The notes beneath the pieces were generated by a model that was not told the DNA's origin, did not search any database, and was given only the letters and a program-made list of their open reading frames with translations. Below are positions 12,476-14,264 of a stretch of DNA of 14,264 nt, one piece after another. The position numbers and the translations under genes were made by a program. The stretch is from positions 1-14,264 of the forward strand of contig JAFLUO010000045.1 of the NCBI GenBank assembly GCA_022508705.1, read 5' to 3'. Each line of letters opens with the position of its first letter. The stretch's first letter is position 1. This DNA is from Oscillospiraceae bacterium (GTDB taxonomy: Bacteria; Bacillota; Clostridia; Oscillospirales; Acutalibacteraceae).

Positions 12476-14149
12476 TCATTCTCCTTCAACTTTAATTCCA
12501 AGCTTCCTCGCCTTTGACAAAAGGTCACTCAAGGGACTTTTATTCTCTTCTTTAGGCGCATTGTTATAAACGCCCAATGAATAGGACTTACCCGTTACGT
12601 CAAGAACAGCTTGCTTGATTATTTTTGAATATTCGCCCGTTTTAAGATAAAGCTCCAAAACCGGCGAGCCTTTGATTAGCAAAAATTTATTGTCGTAAAT
12701 GTATGCTGACGAGCCCGCAAGCATCGCAATAAGACTCTTATTTTCTGCAAAAAGCTTTTCAGTCACCTCAGGCCACTGTGTAAACGGCAACGTAGCGCCT
12801 GCATTGCTTTGCCTCGGCTCTGTTTTCTCTTCTTTTACGGATTCCTGAGGCACAGGTTTAGGCTCTTCAGGCAGTTCAGCCTTTACACTCTGCACATTTT
12901 CATTGTGATTTTCTTCTGTCTTTGTTTCATTTACCTGCACAGCAGGAGCAGATTCAGAAACAGTATTTTGAATGGGAGCAGGTGAAGATACTTTCACCGT
13001 AACGCCGTTTGCTACTGCCTTTTCAAGCTCACTTATTCTGCGGATAAGAGAATTTACGTCTACATCAAGAGCTGGCGTGCAAAGACGGATAATGCAAAGC
13101 TCTGCAACAGTTCTGCGGTTTGCGCCCTGCTTCATATCTGCCGCTGATGAAGTCAAAACATCTATACAGGACATTATTGTAGCAAGAGTGGTGCTTTCCG
13201 ACTGCCTGCGGATTATGTCAATCTCATTTTGTGAGCAGATAAGCATTTTTTCAAAATCCTTGACTGCTTTTGAAATCATAAGATTTCTGAAATGATTCGT
13301 AAGCTCAATTACAAGTCTCTCCATATCACATGAGTCGTTATAAAGCCCATTGAGTATTTCAAGCGCTTTTGCGGCGTTCTTTTGCAATATGCAATCCGCA
13401 AGAGTAAAAATATATTCTCTGCCTGCAAGACCTGAATTTTGGGCAACAACGGCAGAGTCAATAACTCCGTCGTGGGACACACATCTGTCAAGCAATGAAA
13501 GTGCATCACGCATTGCACCGTCGGCAATTCGGGCTATGAGCATTGCGCCGTCATCTGAAAGCTGCATATTTTCTTTATTCGCAACCTCTTTTAATCTTTC
13601 GGCAATGCTTTCAGGCGGAATTCTCTTAAAATCAAACCGCTGACAGCGTGAAAGAATTGTTGACGGGAGCTTGTGTACCTCAGTAGTAGCAAGAATAAAT
13701 TTAACATGCTCGGGCGGCTCTTCAAGAGTTTTAAGAAGCGAGTTGAACGCCCCCACGGAGAGCATGTGTACCTCGTCAATAATATAGACTCTGTATTTAG
13801 CGTTTGCAGGAGTAAAGTTCGCCTCTTCACGAAGATCACGGATATTATCAACGCTGTTGTTTGACGCTGCGTCAATTTCAACAACGTCTAAAATTGAGCC
13901 GTTGTCAATACCTTTGCAAATACTGCATTCGTTGCAGGGGTTTCCGTTTACGGTGTGCTCACAGTTAACAGCCTTTGCAAGAATTTTAGCGCAAGAGGTT
14001 TTGCCCGTACCGCGAGATCCCGTAAAAAGATAAGCATGGCTTGTCTTGCCGCTTGACACTGCATTTTGAAGTGTCTGAGTAATATGGCTCTGCCCGACAA
14101 CGTCTGAAAATGTGCTTGGTCTGTATTTGCGGTATAAAGCACGGTACAT
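12476..14149 (-). CDS. dnaX: DNA polymerase III subunit gamma/tau
   Basis: This 557-residue clamp-loader ATPase begins MYRALYRKYRPSTFSDVVGQ. It has Walker A GSRGTGKTS (44-52), a zinc-binding cluster C63-EHTVNGNPC-NEC-SIC, Walker B in VYIIDEVHML and the sensor/SRC motif SRCQRFDFKRI. After the clamp-loader collar (to about residue 360) comes a low-complexity Glu/Pro/Val linker (about 400-450) and a C-terminal tau-like domain. It loads the beta clamp and links polymerase to helicase. A strong AAGGGGGG precedes the ATG. It is the first protein gene after SRP RNA, as in B. subtilis. I see no convincing slippery site for a shorter gamma form. Confidence 0.97.
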   Translation of the reverse strand: MYRALYRKYRPSTFSDVVGQSHITQTLQNAVSSGKTSHAYLFTGSRGTGKTSCAKILAKAVNCEHTVNGNPCNECSICKGIDNGSILDVVEIDAASNNSVDNIRDLREEANFTPANAKYRVYIIDEVHMLSVGAFNSLLKTLEEPPEHVKFILATTEVHKLPSTILSRCQRFDFKRIPPESIAERLKEVANKENMQLSDDGAMLIARIADGAMRDALSLLDRCVSHDGVIDSAVVAQNSGLAGREYIFTLADCILQKNAAKALEILNGLYNDSCDMERLVIELTNHFRNLMISKAVKDFEKMLICSQNEIDIIRRQSESTTLATIMSCIDVLTSSAADMKQGANRRTVAELCIIRLCTPALDVDVNSLIRRISELEKAVANGVTVKVSSPAPIQNTVSESAPAVQVNETKTEENHNENVQSVKAELPEEPKPVPQESVKEEKTEPRQSNAGATLPFTQWPEVTEKLFAENKSLIAMLAGSSAYIYDNKFLLIKGSPVLELYLKTGEYSKIIKQAVLDVTGKSYSLGVYNNAPKEENKSPLSDLLSKARKLGIKVEGE

Positions 14150-14162
14150 GGGTCTGCCCCCC

Positions 14163-14198
14163 TTTTAAACAAAAGACTAAAATTGCCTTAACTTAGTC
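14163..14198 (-). terminator. Terminator between SRP RNA and dnaX
   Basis: On the minus strand GACTAA (14198-14193) pairs with TTAGTC (14180-14175), extended by weaker pairs and followed by CTTTTGTTT. It would trim or attenuate transcription from SRP RNA into dnaX; dnaX must then use read-through or a promoter I could not identify. Confidence 0.65.
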
Positions 14199-14264
14199 AT
14201 GCACCGTGTAGGCGGACTGTGGCGCCCGGTGCAGTCCGCTTAATGCTGCTCGGTTCCCCGCCTG
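14199..14264 (-). ncRNA. ffs: SRP RNA (4.5S/6S scRNA), 3' part
   Basis: The minus strand enters at the universally conserved helix 8 apex: CAGG, then CGG-GGAA-CCG (stem with GGAA tetraloop), then AGCAGCATTAAGCGGA. This is the SRP54/Ffh-binding symmetric and asymmetric loop. Downstream, GCGGACTG and CAGTCCGC can pair perfectly, and GCACCG could alternatively pair with CGGTGC. The 5' half lies beyond the window, so whether it is the short form or the long Alu-containing form cannot be told. The 3' boundary is approximate, set at the terminator. The RNA guides membrane proteins to the translocon with Ffh. Its position before dnaX is typical of Firmicutes. Confidence 0.9.

Noticed and set aside
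13240..13262. A-rich run in dnaX as a programmed frameshift site for a gamma subunit
   Set aside because: It is in the middle of the clamp-loader region rather than after it, is not the typical A-AAA-AAG heptamer, and no stimulating hairpin was seen.

Overview
The window looks like a chromosomal segment of a low-to-mid GC Firmicute of class Clostridia, probably Ruminococcus/Oscillospiraceae-like. The reasons are the SRP RNA-dnaX-ybaB-recR order known from Bacillus and Clostridia, a GGGtGRT-family gene next to a NifU-like gene, strong AGGAGG-type ribosome binding sites, and canonical TTGACA/TATAAT promoters. Taxonomy is inferred; no rRNA is present.

Layout. 1-92: 3' half of a tRNA-Thr(GGT) and its terminator, inside a small repeat. 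293-2321 (minus): an rRNA-type THUMP/SAM methyltransferase followed by a lipid kinase, from a strong promoter at 2364-2392. 2570-4282 (plus): a NifU-like scaffold protein and a GGGtGRT protein from a promoter at 2481-2509, closed by a terminator. 4333-6482 (plus): a more AT-rich cassette with an ECF-type sigma factor, a single-pass membrane protein in the anti-sigma position and a small secreted protein. 6496-9646 (minus): a metallophosphoesterase overlapping or abutting a GH2 glycosidase that has no canonical start codon. 9951-10303 (minus): tmRNA (ssrA). 10397-14149 (minus): dnaX-ybaB-recR-smpB plus a zinc-ribbon membrane protein. 14199-14264: 3' end of SRP RNA.

How the genes work together. 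DnaX, YbaB and RecR are the usual replication/recombination cluster behind SRP RNA. SmpB and tmRNA form the trans-translation system that rescues stalled ribosomes. Between them, and joined to smpB by a TAATG overlap, sits a protein with an N-terminal zinc ribbon, two membrane helices and a C-terminal segment resembling BECR-fold RNase toxins. This is the most interesting novelty candidate here.

Other points of note are a ~95-bp repeat with inverted ends placed directly after the CCA end of both tRNA-Thr and tmRNA, a 19-nt inverted copy of the tmRNA T arm, and an apparent non-Ala (ATA) resume codon in the tmRNA tag frame. All statements come from reading the sequence; no database search was run.
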